A stretch of DNA of 59,551 nt from a virus. The DNA is taken from IMG/VR virus record IMGVR_UViG_3300025789_000004, positions 1 through 59,551 of that record, one strand, 5' to 3'. Of this stretch, positions 17,775-26,200 are shown piece after piece. The notes under the pieces were generated by a model. The model was not told where the DNA came from. It searched no databases and saw only the letters and a program-made list of their open reading frames with translations. The translations under genes and the position numbers were made by a program. Positions within the stretch are counted from its first letter, which is position 1. Each line of letters opens with the position of its first letter.

Positions 17775-18635
17775 TTAACGGTTCATTTTGCCTTCGCGGA
17801 TCAGCGCGAGTTTCTGTTTGCCATATTCCTGCTCAGTCATGCCCATCATGCTGGCAATCTCACGCTCTGCGCCCGTCAGGGTAACGCGGTTGGGCGACGT
17901 ACCCGGAACCGTGCTCATGCGTGAAACAGGTGCCGCAGGGGGCGAAGAACGACGCTGAACAGGCGCTTCCGGTTCCGGAGTGCGAATGCGGAGCGTGCTT
18001 TCGATAGAGTTGAAATACTCATCACTATCGGGAGCAATGCCATCAGCATCCGCCAGATTGTGCGCCGCAATCATCTTGCGATACAGGTTCTGGTCGGTCG
18101 CATACTCGGGGTGGCGACGGACCCAATCTGCCGAACGAGGCGACAACTGCGATGCCAATGCCTCCACAGGGTCTGCCACATAAGGAGCAGGCGCTTCCCG
18201 CTTGGGTGCCGTTTCCAGAGCCTGCCTGCCCTGTTCAAGCTGCATCAAGCGTGCAGCATTTGTGGCAATCTCAGTTTGGATGTCTGCGGCAGCAGCAAAA
18301 TCACCAGTTGCCATGGCGTTCTGGTAGTTGGACTTGAGAATGTCAGTCGTCTGCTTGACCGACTCAATGGCATTGGCAACCAGATGCTTGTTGCTATCCT
18401 GCGCCTCGGCCTGATACCGATATGCCTCTTGGGCTGCTTCATTGGCGCGGCGTTCTGCTTCTGCACGGGCCTGACGCTCGCGCTCAAACTTCTCGCGCAT
18501 TTCCTTGAGCGTATTGTCCACTGGATCAGGCTCAGGAGCCTTTTCCTCTGCCTTCTCAACGACGATTTCGGGTTCTTCAACCTTATGATCGTCATCAAGA
18601 ATCAGTTCAATCTGTTCTTCATTGCCATCCGACAT
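17775..18635 (-). CDS. Scaffold-like head assembly protein
   Basis: The protein has 286 residues when started at the ATG at 18635, six bases after GGAG; an ATG at 18647 overlaps the upstream stop. An acidic N-terminus is followed by a long Glu/Ala/Arg-rich coiled coil (EKFERERQARAEAERRANEA). The end is a Pro-rich linker and a basic tail (EQEYGKQKLALIREGKMNR). This acidic, helical, basic-tail architecture directly upstream of the capsid region is typical of internal scaffold proteins that are lost on DNA packaging. Confidence 0.75.
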   Translation of the reverse strand: MSDGNEEQIELILDDDHKVEEPEIVVEKAEEKAPEPDPVDNTLKEMREKFERERQARAEAERRANEAAQEAYRYQAEAQDSNKHLVANAIESVKQTTDILKSNYQNAMATGDFAAAADIQTEIATNAARLMQLEQGRQALETAPKREAPAPYVADPVEALASQLSPRSADWVRRHPEYATDQNLYRKMIAAHNLADADGIAPDSDEYFNSIESTLRIRTPEPEAPVQRRSSPPAAPVSRMSTVPGTSPNRVTLTGAEREIASMMGMTEQEYGKQKLALIREGKMNR

Positions 18636-18646
18636 AAGATTCTCCA

Positions 18647-19039
18647 TTACCAGACCTGATCGGGGTGCTGAATGCGGCCACGGACGTTGGTGTCATCCAG
18701 CATGCGGCACAGAACGCCGTTGACAGTGATGCTCCAGCCGTCGGAGGGGCGGAATACCACCCAATCGCCTTCTTCGACCTTGACGCCGTTGAACCAGTTG
18801 CCGTTTGGATCATCAAAGGCTTCCGGACCCATCTTCATGACAAGACCTACTTTGCCTTGGATCTTGTCCTCATCACGGTGAGCATCCGGAAGGTAGATGC
18901 CAGACTTGGTTTTTTCAGGGCGGATGTAAACCGCGACCAGAATCTTGTTGTTAAAGATTTCAATGTCATCAATGTTACCAATCTCATTAATGATGCCCTG
19001 CTTGGGGTCGGTATCGTGTGTCATAACCATATGTGGCAT
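18647..19039 (-). CDS. GroES-like co-chaperonin (Cpn10 family)
   Basis: The protein has 130 residues. After a ~30-residue N-terminal extension, NKILVAVYIRPEKTKSGIYL aligns with the GroES strand and mobile loop; residues 48-50 (I-Y-L) match the hydrophobic tripeptide that contacts GroEL. Then QGKVGLVMKMGPEAF, VKVEEGDWVVFRPSDGW and NGVLCRMLDD match the barrel. GroES proteins cap GroEL, and phage T4 gp31 shows such a cap can be needed to fold a capsid protein. Its place between portal and scaffold/capsid genes fits this role. GGAG precedes the ATG. Confidence 0.85.
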   Translation of the reverse strand: MPHMVMTHDTDPKQGIINEIGNIDDIEIFNNKILVAVYIRPEKTKSGIYLPDAHRDEDKIQGKVGLVMKMGPEAFDDPNGNWFNGVKVEEGDWVVFRPSDGWSITVNGVLCRMLDDTNVRGRIQHPDQVW

Positions 19040-19051
19040 TATAGTCTCCAG

Positions 19052-19249
19052 TTAGCGTTTCGACATAAAATGGTTCACTTCGTCGCATAGTTCATAGACT
19101 GAGCGAAGTGATGTAATTCTTCCAAGTTCGTACTTGTAGTCCTCATAGGACATTACTGCGGCTGGATGCGTGATCTTTTCTGCTATGTTAGCAACTTCAG
19201 CATCAATCAGTTTACGCAATTCGACCTCAAAGAGGCTATTGTAGTTCAT
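19052..19249 (-). CDS. Small head-operon protein, function unknown
   Basis: The protein has 65 residues from MNYNSLF. It is mostly helical, with YEDYKYELGRITSLRSVYEL and a short basic end. I recall this type, with a YK-x3-GRI-x-(G/S)LR core, as a small protein encoded between portal and capsid genes in many short-tailed phages; it has no known function. Confidence 0.7.
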   Translation of the reverse strand: MNYNSLFEVELRKLIDAEVANIAEKITHPAAVMSYEDYKYELGRITSLRSVYELCDEVNHFMSKR

Positions 19250-19272
19250 AATAGGATCCAATCAAATAATTG

Positions 19273-19302
19273 GGGCGGCACCCCTTCCAATGAGCGCCGC
19301 CC
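19273..19302 (-). terminator. Probable intrinsic terminator after the GG-motif gene
   Basis: GGGCGGC and GCCGCCC pair around a 16-base loop, and leftward they are followed by CAATTATTTGATT. It lies seven bases after the stop of the 345-residue gene. The loop is long and the U-tract broken, so it may be only partly efficient. Confidence 0.55.
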
Positions 19303-19309
19303 TAGTAGT

Positions 19310-20347
19310 TTACTTCTTACCGTACCAATCAATCTTTTCCAAGCGGCCTTTGCCACCGCCTGCACCGTCTTCCAACTTATATTCAGCGCGCCCACCGCGC
19401 TTGCGACCCATCGGCATAGGGCCAGCGGGAGGAGCGCCTGCGCCTGCGGGAACCGGGTAGGGCATCGGCATCGGAGCGCCAGCAGCTGGCCCCTGCGGCG
19501 GCATTGCAACAGGAACGCTACGTGGCGGCTGCGGCATACCCGGCTGTGGCTGCATTCCGCCCTGCGGCTGCTGCTCATGGCCACGTCCAATCGCGATCAC
19601 GATGTTGGTCTTGCCCTTGGTGCGGCCGCCGCTGGCACGGGCGGTGCGGCCACCAGTGGGGCGCGTGCCCTGCAGTTCGCCGTCGAGGGCTTCGCCGCCG
19701 CGCTTCAGCTTCAGCTTTTCATGCTTACCGCCATGTTCGGCATTTTCATGCTCGCGGAAAGCCTTCTTGATCAGTTTCTTTTCGCCTGCAACGGTGACAT
19801 TGCCGCCGCGCTTGTTGCCGCTACGAACGGGCATCGGGCCAGCGTCGTCAACTTCTTCGGTGGGAACGTAACGCGGCTGGGGCTTCGGCGCAGCTTTTGG
19901 AGCCTGCTTCTGGTCATCGTCCCAAGACGATCCCGTAACGCCAAAGTTTTTTCCGCCCATATCGGCATTCACACCAGCGCCGCCTGCGGCTTTCTTGGTG
20001 CGACCACCACGCTTGAACGCGCCGATATGCTTTTCGCCTTCGCGCTTTTCGTTGGCTTCCTTCACATCGCGGTTGATCAGGCTGTCGGCAGTCAGTGCCT
20101 TGCCGCCTTCAGCGCGACGGGGACGCTTACCGGCATGCTTGACAGCATCCTTGCCCGTAACAGCGACGACCTTACCGCCTTTTTTGAACGCACGACGCGA
20201 AATCGGACGTGCGCCAGTCTTTACGCCTTCGCTCAGAACTTCTTCTGGACCGTAGTCAGAAGCGTCAACCTTACCCTCAACACCCTTGGTCAAGCGGTGG
20301 ATCTTCGCACGCATAGAGCGGCGGGCCATCCGGGACATTTCCGACAT
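19310..20347 (-). CDS. Long basic protein with many K-x-GG motifs
   Basis: The protein has 345 residues and is dominated by Lys, Arg, Gly and Pro. The motif appears about ten times, for example AFKKGGKV, PRRAEGGKAL, GAFKRGGRTKKAAGG, GNKRGGNV, LKLKRGGEAL, ARASGGRTK and GRKRGGRAEY. A Pro/Met/Gln-rich stretch near residue 270 separates the last copy. It looks intrinsically disordered. It lies between the portal and GroES-like genes, so a role inside the head, with DNA or scaffold, is plausible. GGAG precedes the ATG. Confidence 0.75.
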   Translation of the reverse strand: MSEMSRMARRSMRAKIHRLTKGVEGKVDASDYGPEEVLSEGVKTGARPISRRAFKKGGKVVAVTGKDAVKHAGKRPRRAEGGKALTADSLINRDVKEANEKREGEKHIGAFKRGGRTKKAAGGAGVNADMGGKNFGVTGSSWDDDQKQAPKAAPKPQPRYVPTEEVDDAGPMPVRSGNKRGGNVTVAGEKKLIKKAFREHENAEHGGKHEKLKLKRGGEALDGELQGTRPTGGRTARASGGRTKGKTNIVIAIGRGHEQQPQGGMQPQPGMPQPPRSVPVAMPPQGPAAGAPMPMPYPVPAGAGAPPAGPMPMGRKRGGRAEYKLEDGAGGGKGRLEKIDWYGKK

Positions 20348-20423
20348 TACAGTCTCCTTCCATACCGCCGTAGCGGCGAATGTAGAAGCATTAGCGGGTT
20401 TTTACTTGACATGCAAGTAACGG

Positions 20424-22730
20424 TTACTGGCCCTTAAACTGATTTTCGGACGGGTTTACCAATGGTGCAATCTCTTGTTCGTCGCCGGGATGGAGCAGGA
20501 TGTCCTTGGCAAGTCCCAGCATCGCGATCCGTTCGCGGCTTTCGCGGTCCATGTCGCGGTTTTCGTCCTCAACCTGCCGTTCCTGATGCCGTAGACCCAT
20601 CTCATTGCGCTTGGTTTCGGCGTTCATCAGATCAGCCCGAGCCGACGTCATCTGCGCCTGTGCCGCCTGCGGATCCAGACCTTCAGACTTGCGATCAAAG
20701 TACCCAGACTGGATCTTGGCCTGCGTTTCGGCAACCTTTGCCTGCGCATCCATCGTCTTGGCTTGCGCAATAGCCTTCTCATTGGCCATTTTGGCCTGCA
20801 TCTGCATCATTTCAGGCGGCGGAGCCTGCTGCGACTGCGGCGGTGCCATAAACTGATCAGGATTCGACCAGCCCAATGCCGCCAATGCCGCCCGATCAAT
20901 GGCAATCGGATCGTACATGGTCGGGTTCTGCGCCTGCAACTGCTTCAGTGCAGCGATTTTCATCATCCGCTGGCCATGCGATGCCGTATTGGGGTCGGCC
21001 TGCGGCACCAAATCGTAGTTACGCAGTGCAGTCAGGAACATCTGCTCGTCCCACTTGACCGTAGGCTTGAAGTTGCGTTGCCAGAAACTTTCTGGATGCT
21101 CCTCAAAGCACTCGCAAAGCAGCCGGAATTCCTCAGCCTGCGATGCATGCAGCCGCTTATGCACCGAGTCCAGCACCTTCGTGGCCTGCTCGATCATCGC
21201 CAACGTCGTTCCAACAGGTGCGTCAGCCTTGCCTTCGCCAACCTGCATCTCGGACGTGCCACCAATACGCATACCCGTCTGCGCAATGTCCGAAACCAGC
21301 GCCATCAGGGCCTGATTTGGTGGCTGATACGGCAAAGGCATAATGGCTTGACTAATAGGCATCCCGCCGGTCTTCACCAACGCCGCACCGCCCGGTGGCA
21401 CGCGGAACATATTGGTGTTCTGCCGAGCGCCAGTGTCAGCCATCAGGAAGCCGGGGAAGTTTGAATACATCCCGGCATCCAGCAGTTCCCGCCAAGCTGC
21501 GGTAATAGCGTTCGTAGTGTTGCCAAGAATGTGCAGCAGACCAATGTCGTAGAATCCCATACCGGGCACAAAAGTATACTTGACAAAGTTGGACTTTGCG
21601 ATGGGCAGATCATTGGTGCTTTCGTCAAAATTCCGCACAATGGACAGAATTTCTTTGGACGAAACATCGATCGTTACGCGATACGGAATCTCCAGCCCGG
21701 AGATCTTGCCCTTGTGCTTGTGCTCAAAGCCACGGATGTCCAGTTCGCAGTAGCACTCGTAGATTTCGCGGTCGCGGTCTTTTGCCGAACTGCTGCTATC
21801 CGAAATGCCTTGCTGTTCTTTCTCAGCCCGCTGATACGAATCCAGTTCCCGCTGCTTTGCCGACCCCAAGTCGATGTCTCGGTACACGCCCAAGATCTGC
21901 ATACGCTTGACCGTAGACGGGCGCATGGTGATTCGGTGCGTAATCCGGCTTGCATTGGACAGATCGGTGGCCGAGTCATTGACGATCAGGTCGTCAGCAT
22001 CAACCGTCTCCGAGACGGGCCGGTTCCGCAAGGGGCAATAGTAGACCTTCTTGAACGACGTCCCGCCGAACCCCAGCATCAGAAGCATACGGTCCGTGTC
22101 AGGATAGTATTCCGTCGCCGTCGATGTCAGATAGTGATTGAGGTCAGTTTCCAGCGCGTCTGCAATCTGGTCTTCCTGCAGGGTCGCGTTGTTGTCATCA
22201 TTGCGGATCTTCACCGGCCCATCGGTCGGCAGCAGTTCAGAGCGCGCATTGGCTTGAAACCGCAGTACAGCCTCCAGCAGCAATGGATGTCGTACCCGCG
22301 ACATGCCTTCCACTGGCGCTCCATCCGTCGCGCCCTGCAAACCGGGGATTTCAATCTTCAGCCCCAGCAGTTTCACACCCATTGCACGGGCTTCAATCCA
22401 ATCCTTGCGGGACATGATGTCTTCTTCGATCCCGCTGATCAAATCACCGGAGATCCGCGACAGTTCATCTTGGGGGATTTCATCCACCAGATTGTCGAAC
22501 CACCCGCCGTGATCGGTGCGTTCAGCCTTGTCCAGCGGATTGCCATCAAGCGAAATGGTGATCGAGCCATCGTCATGCTCAATCGAAATCGTATCGCCAT
22601 TTCCATCCAGCACGGGCTTGTCGCCAGACTCGTCAGCGAAGTCGATATGAATCGGCTCATCATGGGCCACAGACTGCACTGGACCGGGCTGACGAATGTT
22701 CATGGGGGCAAGGCCCGGTGCAGTAGCCAT
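20424..22730 (-). CDS. Portal protein
   Basis: The protein has 768 residues, a size usual for portals of short-tailed phages. It shows the portal pattern: VRHPLLLEAVLRFQANARSE, then ATEYYPDTDRMLLMLGFGGT, then the stem region with LLHILGNTTNAITAAWRELL. The C-terminal part is a long Gln/Ala-rich helix typical of barrel-forming ends (MQMQAKMANEKAIAQAKTMD). Portals form the dodecameric ring for DNA entry and hold the adaptor. It follows the terminase genes in transcription order. Confidence 0.88.
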   Translation of the reverse strand: MATAPGLAPMNIRQPGPVQSVAHDEPIHIDFADESGDKPVLDGNGDTISIEHDDGSITISLDGNPLDKAERTDHGGWFDNLVDEIPQDELSRISGDLISGIEEDIMSRKDWIEARAMGVKLLGLKIEIPGLQGATDGAPVEGMSRVRHPLLLEAVLRFQANARSELLPTDGPVKIRNDDNNATLQEDQIADALETDLNHYLTSTATEYYPDTDRMLLMLGFGGTSFKKVYYCPLRNRPVSETVDADDLIVNDSATDLSNASRITHRITMRPSTVKRMQILGVYRDIDLGSAKQRELDSYQRAEKEQQGISDSSSSAKDRDREIYECYCELDIRGFEHKHKGKISGLEIPYRVTIDVSSKEILSIVRNFDESTNDLPIAKSNFVKYTFVPGMGFYDIGLLHILGNTTNAITAAWRELLDAGMYSNFPGFLMADTGARQNTNMFRVPPGGAALVKTGGMPISQAIMPLPYQPPNQALMALVSDIAQTGMRIGGTSEMQVGEGKADAPVGTTLAMIEQATKVLDSVHKRLHASQAEEFRLLCECFEEHPESFWQRNFKPTVKWDEQMFLTALRNYDLVPQADPNTASHGQRMMKIAALKQLQAQNPTMYDPIAIDRAALAALGWSNPDQFMAPPQSQQAPPPEMMQMQAKMANEKAIAQAKTMDAQAKVAETQAKIQSGYFDRKSEGLDPQAAQAQMTSARADLMNAETKRNEMGLRHQERQVEDENRDMDRESRERIAMLGLAKDILLHPGDEQEIAPLVNPSENQFKGQ

Positions 22731-22936
22731 TAGTCTTCCTTCATGTCGTACAGCGCTTCCATTTCTTCCATGAAAAGCTCCATACCTTTTTGGGCGGCGT
22801 TATCTTCTGACGTCGCTTTTACGGTATAAGTGCGCTCATGGTCAAATGGTTCCAGCCCGCCCCATACGCGGACTTCATACTGCATCCCGCCAAGATCATC
22901 AACGGTACAGGCTGTCAGGATTCGTGGGGTAAGCAT
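22730..22936 (-). CDS. Small protein between terminase and portal, unknown
   Basis: The protein has 68 residues from the ATG at 22936 (after AAGGAAG), overlapping the previous stop as TGATG. It has a strand-rich core (MQYEVRVWGGLEPFDHERTY) and an acidic helical end (GMELFMEEMEALYDMKED). No family is recognised. Confidence 0.7.
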   Translation of the reverse strand: MLTPRILTACTVDDLGGMQYEVRVWGGLEPFDHERTYTVKATSEDNAAQKGMELFMEEMEALYDMKED

Positions 22937-23244
22937 CACTTCCTTTCCGCGCTCAATTTTTCTCGCAGGACATATCCTTCCAGCTTCCAAAGCTGGCGGA
23001 TGGCATTTTCATAAGCAAACTTGTTGCCAAGATTGGCATCGTAGTTCGCTGCACTAGCCGGGGCACTCTCGCCCACTACATAAAAACCGTTTTCCATCTC
23101 AAGGACGCAGATTGTCAGCAGGTTGTGGCGGTAGTATGTTTCGCTGACGATCTTCGCCGTCATGCTTTCCAGCGTGACACGCGGTGCCGTCGCGTTGGCC
23201 GCGCTTTCTGCTTCAGAGATCATCAGGGAGTCGGTGCTGGTCAT
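22936..23244 (-). CDS. Gp49/66-family phage protein
   Basis: The protein has 102 residues. The C-terminal half, FYVVGESAPASAANYDANLG followed by YENAIRQLWKLEGYVLRE, matches the Pfam family Phage_gp49_66 as I remember it (GESACVDP-x-NF...G...A-x-ENA...LWPLEGYLL). Function is unknown. It has a strong AAGGAAA ribosome site and lies ten bases after the large terminase stop. Confidence 0.8.
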   Translation of the reverse strand: MTSTDSLMISEAESAANATAPRVTLESMTAKIVSETYYRHNLLTICVLEMENGFYVVGESAPASAANYDANLGNKFAYENAIRQLWKLEGYVLREKLSAERK

Positions 23245-23254
23245 CTTTTTTCCT

Positions 23255-26200
23255 TTACACAGGGTACAAGGGCGTTTCTTGCTTGTTGGGGTACGTCTTC
23301 ATGCCTTCAATTTCTTGGATGCGTTCGGCGGATCTGGTCAGCAGGCCAATATCTCGCAGGTGCCTGATCGACATAGACACAGTATCCACCAAGTCGTCAT
23401 GGCGGCCCTTTGGAAACTGACCGACTTGCGTGATCACTTCTTCGGTCCACTTCTTGTCCGGGGCGTAGATCATCCCTTCCGAGAACAAGTGCTGCACCGA
23501 ATACAGCCGCGCCATTTTGTCAAGACTTTTCGGATCCGACAACTGCACAGCAAACCCTTCATTGCCGTACAGCCTCCGCATTTCCTGCGCCACAGAGATC
23601 CCGCTGGCCTTGTTTTCAATCAGCAACTTGTCAACCTTCAGCGCCTTGCAGGTCTTGGCAACCTTCTCCACCAGATCATGGAACTCCAGCCGCTCGGTCC
23701 ATGCGTGCATCATCATGACCTTCGGCGCTGACTCATTGTACGCCCGGTCAATATACTGCGGTCGCCCATCCGCCCCAATCGTCCTGTGCGCCACGGCACT
23801 CGCATCTGTAGTGAATATGCCCCAGATTGTCATCGCAGATGGGTCATTGCTGGTTTTGGACGTATATGCCGTATCCAACGATGCCACAATGTAGTCCATC
23901 GGCGGAAAGGTCGAGTCCGGCCACAACTTCCACCAATCGCGCTTGATGATCCCACCGCCTGCAGGCTCAGGACGCTGCTGCAACTGTCCAGCCGCCATGA
24001 ACGGCCCCAATGCGCGCTCCAGCCGGGTTACTTCCTCATCGCCAAAACGATCAGGCCACAGCAAGTCACCCTCTTTCTCGCGTGGATCTTCCCAGCCAAT
24101 ACTGTTCTTGAACGCCCGATCAGCTTCATACCGCATTGGCAAACACAAGTGCGTCCAGCCAGCTGACTCTTTTTCCAGAATGTGCCCAGTCAAGTCATTC
24201 TCAGCCAATCTCTGCTGAATGACAATCATCGCCCCGGTCTTCTGATCGTTAAGACGGGTGGACATCGTGCCGTCCCACCACTCAATAGTCGATTCAATAG
24301 TTGCTTCAGAAAACGCTTCAGAGGCTGAGTTGGGGTCATCTACAATTATGCAGTTATGGGCAAGTACGCCATTAGCAAAGAAGTTGTGGCATTCTTCAAC
24401 TTGAATGTCATAGACTTTGTTCTTTGGACCGCTATATCGCTCAATTGAGCAGATGACATCATTTTGCCATGATGATGCAGGCGATGACACGATTCGCACA
24501 GCATTATCAAATTTTCCGGCACGTTGTTCCTGCTGTTCTCGTCTATGTGATGCGCGTGCAAAATTGATTTCTTTCGATTTCCGCGCTGCACCTTCTCGTC
24601 CACCAAACCACACGCCTGACAAGCGAACTCGTCCCGCTCCAAAACAATCACTCGCATATCCCGGAACTGGTTGGAATACCGGCCTAGTTTGGAAAAATTG
24701 GAATTGTGCGCACCCTTCATGCGATCCGAATGATCCGCATCCGCACAAGACGGACTGCAATAGATTGTCCAACCAGCAAATTGCGCTTTGCAACGCGGGC
24801 ATTCTTTTTTCTTGCGCTTGTCCCAACGTAATTTTTGATGGCACTCGTCCGAGCACACTTCGGAGTGCCTGTGCTTGCGCAGTTTTCCGCAAATTACACA
24901 CGCTTTTGTGTTTTTTGTGGAATGGTGTTGTGAGCAACATTTTTTTGAGCAGTATGCGTCCCGGCTTCCTTGTTTTAAGGCTTTGCGTGCCTCGTAAAGA
25001 TGCTTTTGCGTTTCTACCCCGCAGTTGTCGCATAGAAGGTTGACGATCATTTTCCGACCGTCTTTGAACAATAATCCCGTCTCCAATCCCCAATTCACAA
25101 GCTGGGACATATCCTGTCCCCTGCACGAAAATTGGATGGTCCCCAGTACACTCGACGGAAATTCCTGAAACCGTGCGTATTTCATAAAGGGTATCCGATT
25201 CAAGAAGGCGGGTTGCCAACACCCGTTTTTCTACCACCTTACCCCGTGAATGGTCAAACGATAATACTGTATCCCCTACAGAAACCTTGGAAATTGGTAC
25301 GTCTCCAAACGGCGTGGACACGTTAATCCATCCGGGAAAACATGATCCGCCTTCACCAGTCACTGCCGCACCAACTGAAGTAATCAGTCGTTCGCCACCT
25401 TGGTCATTACTAAAGCGTGACTTAGTATTCTGATCCGAATTGATCTTGAATCTTTCTCCCCACAACTTCTGGTACCATGGAGACTCAATCAATCGACGGC
25501 ATTTCACAGAGTCGCGCAACACCAACTGATTGGCATACGATGCGCAAAGAAACTGCACGCCCGGACCAGACGTCGGTGAGCGATGCTCTTGTGCCCATGT
25601 CCATGCGGGAAACGCCACAGATGTAATGGTTGAATTGTGCGTAGGGATGAGATTGCGGCCAATCAAATAAAGCCCATCTGGCGAATCTACTTGGATGCAA
25701 TGGCCAAAAAGCCCTTGCGGTTCAAGCGTCACGGACTTGAGGCCAATTGCTCGCTTAGGGGCAAATCGTTTAATTTGCTTGCGTGGAAGGGCAGTAGGAA
25801 TAGCCATTGTAGGCTGGAATGCTACTGTCCAGCATTCCTTTTTCCCTTGAATGCCTGACGTGCTCATCCGGGGCTGTGTGCTAGATACAACGGCGCGCCA
25901 CCCAAAGCTACGCACAAGCTCCGCAACGCCATCAATAATTTTCTTATTCGCATTGGAAAAATGGCACCTGTTATTCTTATCGACGCAGCCATCAGTGTCA
26001 ATCAAGCCAGCCAAAAGTTCAAGGCGTTGGCTTATGGTCCCCAAAAGATAGAGGTTTGGAATATGCTTGTCATTAAGCACGCCTGCCTCGCGCAAGCCGT
26101 TTTTGAGATTACTAGAAGCAAAGGACGTTGTGATTGCTCCAGTCCTTTTGTGTTCCCACGAGACACTGATGGAATACCCCAACGACACAATTTTGCTGAT

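Noticed and set aside
19166-20437. Rightward 423-codon open frame opposite the GG-motif gene
   Set aside because: It is antisense to a Lys/Gly/Arg-rich gene with a good ribosome site and has no recognisable pattern; codon bias of the sense gene keeps the antisense frame open.
21531-22733. Rightward 400-codon open frame opposite the portal gene
   Set aside because: Antisense shadow of the portal gene with no start signal or motif.
25051-25203. Upstream extension of the nested HNH frame
   Set aside because: These 51 codons read the intein N-terminal half out of frame and contain no Cys knuckle; the HNH similarity begins at the ATG at 25050.
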